From Shinisaurus crocodilurus (lineage: Eukaryota > Chordata > Lepidosauria > Squamata > Shinisauridae), in assembly GCA_021292165.1 (NCBI GenBank), contig CM037877.1, positions 7,989,980 to 8,053,979 on the forward strand: a DNA stretch of 64,000 bases. The letters are read 5' to 3'. Made by a program: the position numbers and the translations under genes. This document shows positions 53,201-64,000 of this stretch, piece after piece. The first letter of the stretch is position 1, and each line of letters opens with the position of its first letter. The notes under the pieces were generated by a model. It saw nothing but the letters and a program-made list of their open reading frames with translations, was not told the origin of the DNA and did not search any database.

Positions 53201-54180
53201 ACTGGAAGCTCTAACTGGCTGCTGGTGGGATCTCTGTATAGACATGCACCCGGTTAGGATTCCAGGAGCAAAACCCCTGCATAGCTGCCAGCTTCAAAGT
53301 ATAACACTCGATCCTTCAATCCTCCATTGGCCCATTTTTCCTAGATGCTTCTGAATGGCATATGTTAATTATCTATAAAACATATCAGTTTGAGTGACGC
53401 ATTTTAAGGAGTGGTTGATTGATACTCACCATGATGAAGTCTTATAATCTAGAATCATATTAATATTAATGGTAAAGATTTTCCGTCTTTGATGCGAACC
53501 ATTAAATCTTGAGTATTGGGCAAAATTGACAACACACATTTTGACAGCTTATCTATAATAAATATGCAGACTCTGACACGGAGATGTCATCACAGAGATG
53601 TGGAGCAATCCTTTATTTTCATGGCATTTGCAACCAAAAAAAGATTGGAGCGAAACCAATGCAGGTGTTCACCGCTTATGGTCAAGAGGATGCCATTGCT
53701 TTTCATAATATTGGTCTGATAGCTTACGCAACCAGTGCATATATTTCACTCCACACACACCACACAACTCTTCACAGTCTCATCAGACAGGGAGCCAATG
53801 CATCCATTTCCAGAAGCAGCAAATTCATTGGGGAAAACGTATTTATAGACAGGGATATTACTAGCATACTTACAAATGTGTACAGCTTTGAGACTTCTTA
53901 GGTAATCCATATACTAGGGCTACTATTTTAAAAAGGAATATTTGGCTGGGGGAGAAAGAAAGGAAACATAATGCTTATCAAAACCTGAAACTATTTCCTC
54001 TGAGTGGTAGACACCACACACACGTCCATAGGTTTGCCTAGTGTGAATTTATTTTGTAAAGACATAATGACTTAGCTGCATCTTACCAGGGTTCATGTGT
54101 AGCTACCTGTTGTGACTGGCACCCACCCTCCGTGGTTCTGGAATGGAAGCATGCAACTGACCAGCTGAGGTGATAGAACT
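53201..54180. other. Non-coding stretch, no recognised feature
   Basis: A short tandem duplication (ggaagctctaact) occurs near 53189-53218. Frames at 53516-53901 have no recognisable domain. Confidence 0.35.
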
Positions 54181-54285
54181 TGTGTGTGTGTGTGTGTGTG
54201 TGCATGTGTGCAGGTGAGTGAAAGAGATTATGCTGCTGTGTTAAACATTCCTATAGATATTCCAATTTAGTACGATCCCACAGTG

Positions 54286-54322
<37 letters not shown>
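54181..54322. repeat. Two (TG)n microsatellites
   Basis: (TG)n at about 54181-54202 and again at about 54290-54322, separated by unique sequence. Confidence 0.95.
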
Positions 54323-54324
<2 letters not shown>

Positions 54325-54885
54325 ACACGATTGTGTTCAGGATTTAGTGAGCTAGAGCCTCACCATTTGTCTGTGAGAAACACCAGAAATTTCACCTAAA
54401 GCAAAATTTGAAACAACTTTGCAGAGTCTTCCTCTGATGAAACATCTGAGGAATTATGAGGGAAGCCCAAAGAATTTTGAAAAAAAGTGATATTTTTGGA
54501 AGCTTCCACTGTAGAAATCAAAGCAAATTTGGGGAGGGGGTTTCTCTGTCAGAAAAAGAGAAGGATCTAAAGAAAGGAGTTTTGATCAGATTCAGATTAG
54601 TGAAGTTTCTCTGGAGGGTTCCACGCATCACTACATCAAACCGTGAGCTTTTCACCACCACACCAAAGTTATTCAGCGGCAGCTTCACTCACACAGCACG
54701 CAGTTGCTTATAGACCCCCTCATTATTCAGTGAGGCAAGCAAGAGAGCCTCCACCTTTCAGATAGTCTTCAAAACAGTTTCTCACTACAAAAAGATGTGC
54801 ATTTGTCTGAGCATCCCCCCCCTCAAATACCAATTATATTAATTCATAGCTTCAAAGACGTTAAATGATGAAACATTGTAAATTG
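54323..54885. other. Non-coding stretch, no recognised feature
   Basis: No domain or bounded repeat was identified. Confidence 0.35.
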
Positions 54886-55496
54886 GCTGCGTATATGATT
54901 GCATTGGCTGCCTATATGCTACCGAGCTTGATTCAAGGTGCTGGTTTTAACCTATAAAGCCCTACATAGCTTGGGACCACAATACCTGACGGAACGCCTC
55001 TCGCAACCACAATCTACCTGGACACTATGCTCAGCACCTGGGGCCTTCCTCCGACTGCCGCCCCCGAGGGAGGCTCAGAAGGCGGCAACAAGGGGGAGGG
55101 CCTTTTCTGTGGTAGCCCCACAACTGTGGAACAGCCTCCACACTGAGGCCCGCCTGGCGCCAACTTTACTATCCTTTCGGCGCCAGGTTAAAACTGCCCT
55201 CTATGCTGAGGCATTTAATAGCTGCAAATAGCACATGGGGTGGTGGTGGTGGTGATGTCATCTTTTTATGGTTAAGTCTATTTCTTACATCTGTCTTAGC
55301 TATTTAAGTAATTTTAAAAGTGTGTTTAAAATGTTTGTGCAAATTTTTTGATGTTTTTATTGCTTGTATTTATTTTTTATACTGTATTTTATTGTAAAAA
55401 TGTATTTTTATTGTATAATTCTATTTTATTGTGTAATTTTATGAATTGCTGTAAACCGACCAGAGAGCTTCGGCTATTGGATGGTATAGAAATGGA

Positions 55497-55536
<40 letters not shown>

Positions 55537-55539
55537 GTC
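54886..55539 (+). mobile_element. L2-like LINE 3' end with (TAA)n tail
   Basis: A 97-codon frame (54938-55231) has LVLTYKALHSLGPQYLTERL, GRAFSVVAPQLWNSLH and LSFRRQVKTALYAEAF, the L2-like RT C-terminus. The 3' UTR has taaaccgaccagagagcttc and ends in about fourteen TAA/AAT units (55497-55537). 5'-truncated. Confidence 0.87.
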
Positions 55540-56440
55540 CATGCCTGGTCACCTGGATAGGTGACCAGCTGGGTGTTTTCTTTTTATTTTGTTTGTTTGT
55601 TTGCATTTCTGGTGCTTGCCTATAGATGGCATCATCTAAACGTCATCAGCAAGCCTATAGGATCGATTGGTTAGTGCATTATTCTCCATTACCAATTCGC
55701 TCTTCTGTTGTGTTAATCTCTAATTCTCCTCCACTGATATCTTCCCCACCACCACTCCACGATTGTGTTGACTTAACACACCTTTATCCCCGAGTCAGCT
55801 CCTATTTCTCATTAAACCAAAAGGTAAATTATACCAGGAGTAGCTGGCAGGGCTAAAAGCATGCAGGATTTATAATGCGAACAAACAGCTAAAAATATTC
55901 AGGCTCGATCACCAGCAGTGGTGCCAAGAAAGAGGAATACAAATGACGTGGTAACCTGCAGCAAAGCACGCACCAAGTAGCCAAAGAAATTCATACAAAG
56001 GATCTTATTTCATCAGGAAAGCCATTGGACTTTGAGGATCACAGCTTCTGTCATCGGAAAATGTGTCAGAAATATCAATCAGTCAATCATGTTGCCCCAG
56101 GGAGCAGAACAGTAACCAGATGAGCTGTTTGCTCTCTCACACACACCGCCTCTTTCTCCCTGCCTGCCACCCTTCACCCCATCCAACCTCGATTCATGTA
56201 TATGAATATGATTATGCAATAATGTTTCTGTCCAGACAGCGGGGGTGCCTGGCAAAAATGCATTACTTTCAGTGATAACATATTGCTTGCATATTATTTT
56301 TTTTATCATGATCTATTGCCCAACTAGCGCACCGGGACATCTCCAATAACATGGGGGGCGCTCAATAAAACAAGTGCTCCAACATAGAACTTATGATGGA
56401 ATATTGTCTGCATTTCTCATGACTCTGTAACATATTCCAG
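55540..56440. other. Non-coding stretch, no recognised feature
   Basis: No domain or bounded repeat was identified. Confidence 0.35.
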
Positions 56441-56444
56441 ATCC

Positions 56445-56572
56445 CCATCACTTTTGTTTATTTGCGCAAAATCCGATTCTGTCAATGAGCGGACGACAGA
56501 ACAAAAGGTGCCTGGAAATCCACAAAACACAGATGGAATGGATTTAACCAAGTCCATACATCCCTAGATTCG
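56445..56572 (+). repeat. hAT-like repeat, right-end fragment
   Basis: The blocks aaaatccgattctgtcaatg, gagcggacgacagaac, gcctggaaatccacaaaac and ccatacatccctag match the right end of the elements at 57208 and 63200. Confidence 0.65.
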
Positions 56573-57010
56573 AGTCCTATTCTCAAAGTGTGCCGTTTAA
56601 ACACTGATTATCCAGCATCACCAGATCATGGGATAGAAGAGGCTCTCTTCTTCACAGTGTTGCCCTCCACATGTTCAGTGTCACCAAACGTGACAATGGT
56701 GGGGTGGGGCTAGCACGCTTCCCCTCCATGTATGTTTAAAACACACACCTTGAGGATGCACAAACAGGGCTTAGCTGAGACTTCCATTTGAAAGGACCCT
56801 TCACGTCAACTCTGGCTTTCTGTGGGGAATTGTGCACTACTACAGTAACTTGGTTACTTTTGGCAAGACGTCATAGGAATGTTCACCCCTGCGTGCGTAC
56901 ACCCCACACATGGAGAGGGTCTGGAGCTAGTACCTCTCCCCAACATTACATGCCCCTCCCATCTGTTCATTCAGTGCAATACTTGAAAGAGATCTGAGGT
57001 GTGTACAGCT
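56573..57010. other. Non-coding stretch, no recognised feature
   Basis: Short frames only; no bounded repeat. Confidence 0.35.
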
Positions 57011-57161
57011 GAATAGCCCAGTGTTCTCCAACCTTGGGTCCCCAGATGTTTTTGGCCTACAACTCCCAGCATGCCCCAGCCAGCTATGCTGGCTGGGGCA
57101 TGCTGGGAGTTGTAGGCCAAAAACATCTGGGGACCCAAGGTTGGAGAACACTGGAATAACC
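57011..57161. mobile_element. Perfect 135-bp hairpin hAT MITE, copy 3, with TSD
   Basis: The element is 57019-57153, with exact 66-bp arms (57019-57084 and 57088-57153) around the loop tat. Termini cagtgttctcc/ggagaacactg. Flanks gaatagcc (57011-57018) and gaataacc (57154-57161) match at 7 of 8 positions. Confidence 0.95.
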
Positions 57162-57199
57162 TGATATTTCCTCGGAAGCAAGTCTCTCTGACATGAATG

Positions 57200-57704
57200 G
57201 GTCCAACTAGCGATGATGGAGAAATCCACAACAGATTCAGATGAGTTCAGATTTCTATCAATCTGACCCATGGATTCTGCAGCAGACTTTTCCTGAGTCA
57301 CACGGATTCTGAGGACTTGCAGACCAGGTTTTGCAGTTGTTTTTTTACTTTCTGAAATTTTACACAAATTTAGTCATAAATTTAGTCATAAAAAAATACG
57401 AAAAATGAAAACAAAACAAACAAACAAACAAACACCCAAAAAGACAGTGACTGGAAATGCACATTTCTCCCCATAGGCTAAAGTGTAAAAATGCGCATTA
57501 TGGGGCATTTGCCCATTTTTGGGTGATTTGTACATATTCGGATGTGCCAATTTGCACAAGTGCCCACAAACGCAAATTTGGGAAATGGAAAAAAATAATA
57601 ATCTGGTGCTATCAATGAGCAGCTGATGGAATGAAAGGCACCTGAGAATCCACGAAACGCCAACAGAACCGATTTAACAAAATCCGTGCATCCCGAGAAC
57701 CAAC
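57200..57704. mobile_element. Non-autonomous hAT-like element (CCATACATCCCTA family) with eroded TSD
   Basis: The element is 57208-57696, from tagcgatgatggagaaatcc to aaaatccgtgcatcccga. Flanks ggtccaac (57200-57207) and gaaccaac (57697-57704) match at 6 of 8. The interior is AT-rich with (CAAA)n near 57410-57432. No coding capacity. Confidence 0.7.
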
Positions 57705-57737
57705 TACCAGGTTGCCGCCTAAGGCTCTCTTCCTTGA

Positions 57738-57794
57738 AAGTAAGCCTCTTCTGAAGGCTAAACATGCCCAGTTCTTTCAGTCTCTCCTCATAGT
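57738..57794 (-). mobile_element. Small internal CR1 fragment
   Basis: The phrase from cttctgaaggctaaacatgc to tctctcctcatag matches the [15 protein letters not shown] coding stretch of CR1 and stops on both sides. It lacks the 3' end, so it is probably a remnant of a deletion or rearrangement. Confidence 0.8.
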
Positions 57795-57946
57795 GTTAGT
57801 GTTGTTAGTGTTGCAATACTTACTTCTAGGGAAACATGCACAGGATCAGGCTGGCCATCTATCTGTACCTGGAAGGAAACTGTGGATGCCATAAGAATAT
57901 TACCAGAGTAGAGCCCATTTTGCCCCTCCAACGATTCCTCTAGCCC

Positions 57947-58262
57947 AGGGGTGCTGAACCTCAGTCCCATGGGCCAAATCTGGCCTCAGTGGGGTCCAAA
58001 ACCCAGCTCTCCAGGGTTCCTCAGATGGCCGCACCCCTTCCCCTGGACCACCTGCTTTCCTCTCACTACCAGTCATTGGGTGGCTTCTTGGCCTTTGGGT
58101 GGTTCTTTTGCCATTCTCAAAGGCTGAAATGCCTCTCCTAAGACTGAGATACTGGCAGTCAGAGCTTTCAGCTAAAATAGGCTGGTATTTTTTATATTTT
58201 GGGCCCACCCTTTTTGACCCCACCCATCACTGGAATGTGGCCCTAAGAGATTTGTCCATGGA
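57947..58262. repeat. hAT-like repeat (CAGGGGTGCTGAACC), copy 1
   Basis: It begins caggggtgctgaacctcag and contains aaatctggcctcag, ccgcacccctt and cccatcactggaatgtggcc. The following element shares these blocks. A matching right terminus is missing. Confidence 0.5.
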
Positions 58263-58472
58263 GCTCAAGGGGAGCATACATCAGTTCCCCCTCTTTTTTA
58301 TCCACATAGCAATCCTGGAAGATGGGTCAGTCTAACACAGAGTGACTGGCTGAAGGATCAGCCAAGGCGCTTCATGCTGAGGGGTGATCGGAGCCCATAC
58401 GACCCACAATCCCAAAACCAAAGCCCAACACTGTATCAACACCAACCGGCTCTTCTACAAATGCTTTATAGC
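58263..58472. other. Short non-coding spacer
   Basis: Nothing recognised between the two related hAT-like repeats. Confidence 0.3.
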
Positions 58473-58720
58473 AGGGATAGGGAACCACAGACCCACAGAC
58501 TAAATCCGGCCCTCCCCAGAAGGCTGCGCCCCCTTTCCATTGACCACCAATAATTTTGTGGTTTTACAACTTTTGAACCCCCCCTCCCCGCTCTGAAAGG
58601 TTGAAATGCTGAGTTCCTGGCAGCAGGAGCTTTCAGCTAATATAGGCTTGCGTTTTGCATGCTTTGGCCCCGCCCCTTTTGCTTCTGGTCCCGCCCACCA
58701 CTGGAATACAGCCCCGGAGA
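58473..58720. repeat. hAT-like repeat (CAGGGATAGGGAACC), copy 2
   Basis: It begins cagggatagggaacc and contains aaatccggccctcc, ggctgcgccccc, gcaggagctttcagctaa and caccactggaatacagccc, parallel to copy 1. The right terminus is missing. Confidence 0.5.
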
Positions 58721-58792
58721 GCTTCTCCCGAGCTATTCCGCCTCAAGCAATTTGAACTGAATTGTATGGTGGTGGGAGGTACTTGTGTGAAA

Positions 58793-59203
58793 CATAGAAA
58801 GTAGAGTTGGAAGGGGCCTACAAGGCCATCCATCGAGTCCAACCCCCTGCTCAAGGCAGGAATCCAGGTCAAAGCATCCCTGACAGATGGCTGTCCAGCT
58901 ACACCTTGAATGCCTCCAGAGCAGGAGAGCCCACCACCTCCCTAGGTAGTTGGTTCCATTGTCTTATTGCTCTGACAGTCAGGAAATTTTTCCTGATGTT
59001 TAGGTGGAATCTGGGTTCCTGTAACTTGAGCCCATTATTCCGTGTCCTGCAAAATGGGATGATCGAGAAGAGATCCTGGCCCTCCTCTGTGTGACAACCC
59101 TTCAAGTACTGGAAGAGTGCGATCATATCTCCCCTCAGTCTCCTCTTCTGAAGGCTAAACATGCCCAGTTCTTTCAGTCTCTCCTCATAGGGCCTTGTTT
59201 CCA
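58793..59203 (-). mobile_element. 5'-truncated CR1 fragment
   Basis: Homology runs from catagaaagtagagttgg (short 3' terminus) to gggccttgtttcca and then ends. The frame is open across the C-terminal region (58899-59327 on minus), though its first 40 codons lie beyond the element. Confidence 0.93.
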
Positions 59204-59660
59204 TGCATGCACATGTGCTCTGAGAATCAGAGTCATGGCAGATGGGCACTGCAGCCTCTGGCTTGGTGATTTGTCTGTTCAAAGCATGGCGAGAGATGGA
59301 GCTTTGGAGCAATGTAGGTGACTGCATCCCTTACTGAGCACGAGGGACTGATTCAAGCAGACAGCTACTCCTGGAGCCAAAGTAAACAAGACGCAGCAAA
59401 CCAGCTTCTCAATATCACCGTACAAGAGAGGAAGACAAGACACGTGGGCACAAAGGCAGTCCTACTGTAAACAAGAAACAGGGATGGGCAGCCATGCTCT
59501 ACATGGGTTCAAGGGAAGACTAGACAAATTCTTAAAGCCACTGTTCTTAAAGCCACAAGAGGAAAACTCAATCTGCTATGAGATGCTGGCAAGGAACCAT
59601 CACAAAGCTCTTCCCCAGCCTTGGTGTTTTGCTAGCCTATGTGGGTAGAGATATACAGGC
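59204..59660. other. Non-coding stretch with a weak old CR1-like phrase
   Basis: The phrase tgggttcaagggaagactag near 59506-59526 recalls the old CR1-like LINE 3' coding end. Otherwise nothing is recognised. Confidence 0.35.
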
Positions 59661-59935
59661 ATTTTGTTTGTGTTCAGAACTTGCCTCATTCACCATTGTC
59701 CATGCAAGTGGATTCTGCAGGCAAAGGTCACACATTTCTGAGCTTGTGATCGCATTTGCAAAGTGCATACTTCAGAAAAATGTGCACTTTTAAAATGTGT
59801 GCTTTGGAAATGTACACCTTTTCACCCTTTTGTCAATGGGGGGAAATAGACATTCAGGGAGCACTTAAGCAAAAATCTGTACTTTTCCCATTTGAATGTG
59901 GGGCGGGGGCAGGACAGTCGCAATCAAGAACATGA
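59661..59935. repeat. AT-rich hAT-like repeat remnant
   Basis: It repeats cattttgtttgtg, gatcgcatttgcaaag, aaatgtgcacttt and aaatgtgtgctttgg, the vocabulary of the remnants at 2.0 and 45.8 kb. Ends are unclear. Confidence 0.45.
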
Positions 59936-61197
59936 ATGAGGTGGGCCAACCTCATCCCTACATGTGGGTGATCCTCCCCCCAAGATTCAGAAGAAAACAC
60001 ACCCAATCAGAAAAGTATCCAGGTGGAGCTGCATCCAAGAAACTGAGTAGAATAAAGATGCTTTACAATCCCTACAATCCCCACCCCCAACTAAACAGAA
60101 ACAGGAGCTGGAAAGCTACCCTAACTAAATTTGAGCCAGCCCCAGCCCACTAGACCTGAGAAGTTTGGGGAAAGTGGAGCTCTTGTAATGAAAACATGGC
60201 CATTCTGTGATTCAGGATGGAAGGGAATGTTGATCATCGGAAAGAGACATGGGGAGCTGAACATGAAAACTTGGAGTGGATGATTTATGTACAATATGAA
60301 CCTTGGTAAAAAAAAAAAAGAAAAACCACCCAAAAAACCTGGATTGAGTGCCAACGTGCTTACGTATGGAAGGGAAATGCTTCAACTTTGATCTGAAAAG
60401 AGTTATGGGTAAATGACTCCCTCCAGCCAAGAAAAGAGCGAGGACACGATGGAGACAGTCCGTCTCTGCTGCCTTTTCATTAAAAGCTGCACATCATCTT
60501 AAATGGCATGGGGATATGGCCGTGTCCTACAAAACCATCTCCTGGAGCCTAAAGGACAGATCCTTGTACATCCCTCACTCAGACTGTCTGTCTCTTCCAT
60601 CCTCTGTCTGCCCTCTCAGCCATCCATCCCATAAACCCAATGAGGTAATTCTCACTTGCACGAACCACCCGTTCTCCACCTCCCCCTTTCTCCAAGGCCT
60701 GGAGTTATTTCTGCTCCATTCTCCTCGCCCCCGCCCCCACCACACACAGCAAGACAATGTTTCACACTGCGGTGTAACAACAAGCACATTTTTGACTTAT
60801 CTCTGATCTTTTCTGGCTTCAGGATTAATAGCCTTTTTCCTAGGTCAGGATCAATAAGTGCAGAAAAAAGAGGGAAGGGGTGTGTGGAGGGGAAACAAAG
60901 CAAACCGTCAGTGGAATCAAAATGAATTGATAAGGATCAACCCAAGTTTTACGACTCCTAAATTGTTGAACAGACACTTTCTACCTGGGGAAGGATTCTG
61001 CATGTAAGTTTAATTTCTTTTCCTTTAGAAGGCCCATTGAGATATTTTGCCTCCACCTCCCATTAAATACTAAAGAGCTTTTCCAATGATCAATATCGCA
61101 AGTGCAGGAATGAGAGTGGATGTTGGGTGTGTTTTCCATGGTGTGTAACATAAGCTTTGCTTGCTAAAGTCATCTGGAACTATTAGCTATGCAACCA
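59936..61197. other. Non-coding stretch, no recognised feature
   Basis: An A-run lies near 60309-60326. Frames on both strands around 60516-60925 carry no domain. Confidence 0.35.
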
Positions 61198-61506
61198 GTT
61201 CCGACTAGGGATATGCGAATCAGAAAAGCTCAAGCTTGTAGACATTCTGATTCTCCACATTCCATCTTAAACCTCATTTCGACTTGAGGCCATATCAGGT
61301 TGTGAGCATGCTTTTTTTTCATGTGCATTTTCAAATGAACAAATGCTGTTGAATGCTTTTTTTTTTTTTTGTCTGCAAATCACGTTACAAGCTCAGAAAT
61401 GTAGGTACTTTGAATGCAGATTGTGTCTGAATCTGTGTTCAGTCCGGAAGGTGCAAGCTGGGTAAATCCCGATCAAAAACTGAAATGAATTTATCATGCA
61501 TACCTA
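61198..61506 (+). mobile_element. Non-autonomous hAT element split from its right TSD by an LTR
   Basis: The element is 61206-61506, from tagggatatgcgaatcag to tcatgcataccta, 301 bp, related to 31550-31995. Left flank gttccgac (61198-61205). The matching right flank gttctgac (7 of 8) is not adjacent but lies at 62713-62720, just past the LTR described next. This fits one hAT insertion later interrupted at its right edge. Confidence 0.8.
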
Positions 61507-61507
61507 G

Positions 61508-62709
61508 TGTTATGGGTAGATATAATTAGTAACAATTTAGTTATAGTAATGTCAAGCACAAAGAAGTCCAGAACAGGCCCCAAAGGAGTGTTGGGTAAGC
61601 AAGAATTTGGGAAGAAAGAGCGGCCCTCCACCAGAGCTGTCGCACAGGATTGCAAATGAAGGCATGTATGGAGAGTGATTGAGATTTAGGAAGCATGAAT
61701 GGGCAGTGGATGCAAGTCTTGCACTGATTAGGTTAACACACACACGGCCTAAAGGCACAGGATAAACTTTCCTGAAAAGAACCTGAAAAGAATAAGTCCT
61801 GCAAGAGGGTGGCCTTCCACAATAGAAAGCCCGTTAAGATACAGGCCTGTGGCTTATGCTGGCTCAGCTTGTCTGAGTGTGGAAAGCTAAGCAGGGTCAA
61901 GCCTGGTTATTACTTGGATGGGAGACCCCTCCTCTAGTTTCCTGCATTGAGCAGGGGGTTGGACTCGATGGCCTTGTAGGCTCCTTCCAACTCTATGATC
62001 TATGAAATCTATGAAGCAAAGAGGACACACAAAAGGTTTTTCCTATGACACCCATCAAGGTCCCAGCCTCACACAAAGGCAACCATTAGCACGCAAAAGA
62101 ACAGTGATTAAAGAACATCAGGGAGCCAAGGACAGCCCTTGTCCCTCCCATGGAGCAAGAGGTGCAGCAGAAAAGGTATAAGAATTCAAGTGTAGCCCAT
62201 AGAAGTCAGCAAGCAGGAACGTGTGCACCTCTTGCTCTGCTCTGCCATGCAGGACCCCCTTCCAACGTGGGACCAACAACAAGACAGGTAGCTATGGAGT
62301 CTTTCCTTCCCTTGGCAGCGTGGAGTGGGGGTCTTCTCTCCCTCCCCTCCCCTGGCTCTATAGGCTACCAAGGGCACAGTGATCTGTTCTATCTATAGAG
62401 TATGATTGGAGATGCAGTAGGTATATTTTGCTGCCTGAATTATTGTGTGAAACATTGTAAGACCAGGAACTAAGACACTGTACCTGCTCTATATTTCTTC
62501 TTAAATAAACGGCTCTTCTTTCCTTCTAAATGTGTTGTGTTGTGTCTCGAGTTTGTCAAGTCTATGTTTAGTGTTAAAGGGCGAAGCACATACTTCACCC
62601 AACTGCGCACGTTTTTACTCCAGCCAAAGATCCCAAACCTTTTGCATATAGGGTCGGGTTAGCCTCTCTCCTTGGAGAGAATCTAACGCCCAGATTATCT
62701 GTTGTAACA
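61508..62709 (+). mobile_element. Probable solo LTR (1.2 kb) with 4-bp TSD
   Basis: It begins tgttatgggtag and ends tctgttgtaaca, giving TGTTA/TAACA inverted ends. Flanking ctag at 61504-61507 and 62710-62713 is identical. Internally there is a TATA-like aggtataag near 62174 and an AATAAA signal near 62503 followed by a T-rich stretch and a GT-rich run, the expected U3-R-U5 order. A 5S-SINE (61838-62015) is inserted in the U3 part. No gag, pol or env lies nearby, so it is a solo LTR of an endogenous retrovirus or Gypsy-type element; the class is unknown. Confidence 0.72.
61838..62015 (+). mobile_element. 5S rRNA-derived SINE with CR1-like tail, copy 3
   Basis: The head starts gatacaggcctgtggc, as in copy 1. 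The 5S-derived block (aagctaagcagggtc, gcctggttatt, acttggatgggagacc) covers box A, the intermediate element and box C. The linker cctctagtttcctgc and the CR1-type end gagcagggggttggactc, then tctatgatctatgaaatc, complete it. It lies inside the solo LTR. Confidence 0.9.
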
Positions 62710-62720
62710 CTAGTTCTGAC

Positions 62721-63185
62721 TCCAGACTTCTGAGGGCCCCTGGGCAAGACACCCTCAAAGGGCTCCCTCAACAAGTCTGCCTTTTGACCACCATGGTCAC
62801 CAGCTGCTATTGCTCCTCATCCTCCTTCTCATCATTTCTACCACTTGCTTGCTTGAGAGCCAGTGAGCAAGGAGGCAGTGGCATCTCCTGCTCCTACTCA
62901 CCACCACCTCCATTGTCTGGGCCAGAGCAAGAGGCAGGTCAACAAGCAGGTTGCAATGATGAAGAGCAGGAGCTGACTCCAGGGTACTATCATCAAGAAG
63001 CCACCGCTGGGGTGTGGGCCATTGGCAGATGCCCGGCCATTCCTGCCCTTAATGCCAGCCCTGTCTGCAACCAGGTGGTTTCTATACTGCTTTCAACACT
63101 GTGGCATGGACTGGATATCGGTTGATGAGAAGATGGTATTGCATTGTGGCAGATGATGAACTTGACAGTCTGCCTGTGACATGCA
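62721..63185. other. Non-coding stretch, no recognised feature
   Basis: A 113-codon plus-strand frame (62784-63125) is Ser/Cys/Pro-rich without a recognisable domain. Nothing else seen. Confidence 0.35.
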
Positions 63186-63189
63186 GCAG

Positions 63190-63455
63190 TAGTGGGGGTG
63201 GAATGTTGGAGCCATCTGCAATAGATTCGAGGGAGTTCAGATTTCTAGGAATCCAACCCATGGATTTTGCAGCAGACCAGCTTTTTCTGATTCATATGGA
63301 TTCCATCAACTTGTGGAGCATTTTTTTAAAAAAACTTTCTGCGAATTGTACGCAAATTTAGTTGTACAGACTTACAAAGAAATAAAAACCTGCCAGTAAA
63401 AAAGTGCCCCCCACCATAGGTTAAAGCATGAAAATGCAGATGGGGAGGGGAGATC

Positions 63456-63486
<31 letters not shown>

Positions 63487-63671
63487 TTCATTTTGGGGAG
63501 ATTTGCACAAATCCACATGAACTAATGCACACACATGGATTAGCACAGGTAGAATGAAATTATCCTACAAAAAATCTGATTCCAGTTAATGAGTGGACAA
63601 TGGAACAAAAGATGCCTGAGAATCCACAAAACACAGACAGAACAGAGTTAACAAAATCCATACATCCCTAG
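63190..63671. repeat. Non-autonomous hAT-like element (CCATACATCCCTA family), copy with (AT)n
   Basis: The blocks gttcagatttctaggaatcc, gattttgcagcagacc, acgcaaatttagttg, ccaccataggttaaagc and gagaatccacaaaacac parallel 57208-57696. The right end is aaaatccatacatcccta. An (AT)n run lies at 63462-63486. The left end and duplication are unclear. Confidence 0.65.
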
Positions 63672-64000
63672 TAAGACTATGCTTGGAGGATATGTGGGGG
63701 AGCAGGAAGTTGTACTTCACACTACGCTTGCTCTTTGCTGATGGGGGAGCTCTTGCAGGCTCAAACTGAGCTGACTAAGATAACACTGAGTTATCCCCTG
63801 CCGTCACTTATCCTGAGCCAATCCAACTCAGTTTGGACCCCACCACACTCCATATAAATCATGGGGAAGAATTCAATCTCTTCCCGCCTGCCCACCCAAC
63901 CAGTCCCCAACACCTCATGGGTGATCCTTTGAAACCAAGCTGCGTGAGAATTGGTGTCATAATGATTTCCTTGTATTCATGGAGAGCATAACGAGAACTG
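63672..64000. other. Non-coding stretch to the window end
   Basis: No domain or repeat boundary was recognised. Confidence 0.35.

Noticed and set aside
62784..63125. 113-codon Ser/Pro-rich plus-strand frame as a gene
   Set aside because: Low-complexity composition, no recognisable domain and no supporting features.

Overview
The window looks like intergenic or intronic DNA from a squamate reptile, most likely a lizard. The evidence is its set of interspersed repeats: CR1 retrotransposons with the (ATTCTATGAT)-type 3' end, a tRNA-headed SINE whose 3' half resembles Sauria-type SINEs, a 5S-rRNA-headed SINE, L2-like and L1 fragments, many hAT-type non-autonomous DNA transposons and abundant microsatellites. 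I recognise no host protein-coding exon, functional tRNA or rRNA gene, CRISPR array or operon. The only long open reading frame belongs to a transposon. The species cannot be named from this sequence alone.

Layout. 0-6 kb: a possible LTR-like region, then a dense block of hAT elements. These are a 167-bp element at 1760, a 135-bp perfect hairpin at 2995, a GAGTC-rich 604-bp element at 3144, a foldback element at 4398 split by a SINE, and a second hairpin at 5065. 5.7-9 kb: two copies of the 3' end of a LINE that encodes a C2H2 finger, and a foldback repeat. 10.3-13.3 kb: a near-complete minus-strand CR1 with an unbroken 970-codon endonuclease/reverse-transcriptase ORF. 13.5-24 kb: L2-like pieces, 5S-SINE, tRNA-SINE and further hAT-like elements. 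24-36 kb: several 5'-truncated CR1 copies, an older CR1-like lineage interrupted by younger insertions, and two L1 tails with target-site duplications. 36-50 kb: a 193-bp polypyrimidine microsatellite, the second GAGTC element and more CR1. 50-64 kb: SINE, foldback element, nested CR1, an L2-like piece, the third hairpin, and a probable solo LTR that splits a hAT element and itself contains a 5S-SINE.

How the parts relate. The CR1 copy at 10.3 kb carries the endonuclease and RT that this LINE class uses for target-primed reverse transcription. The 5S-SINE ends in CR1-like 3' sequence, so it was plausibly mobilised by CR1 machinery. The hAT elements contain no transposase and depended on an enzyme encoded elsewhere. 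Several insertions lie inside or at the edge of others, so their target-site duplications give a relative order of events.

Limits. Family names come from motif recognition without a database search. Boundaries not defined by a target-site duplication are approximate. I found no evidence of a new gene system; the most unusual content is the transposon architecture.
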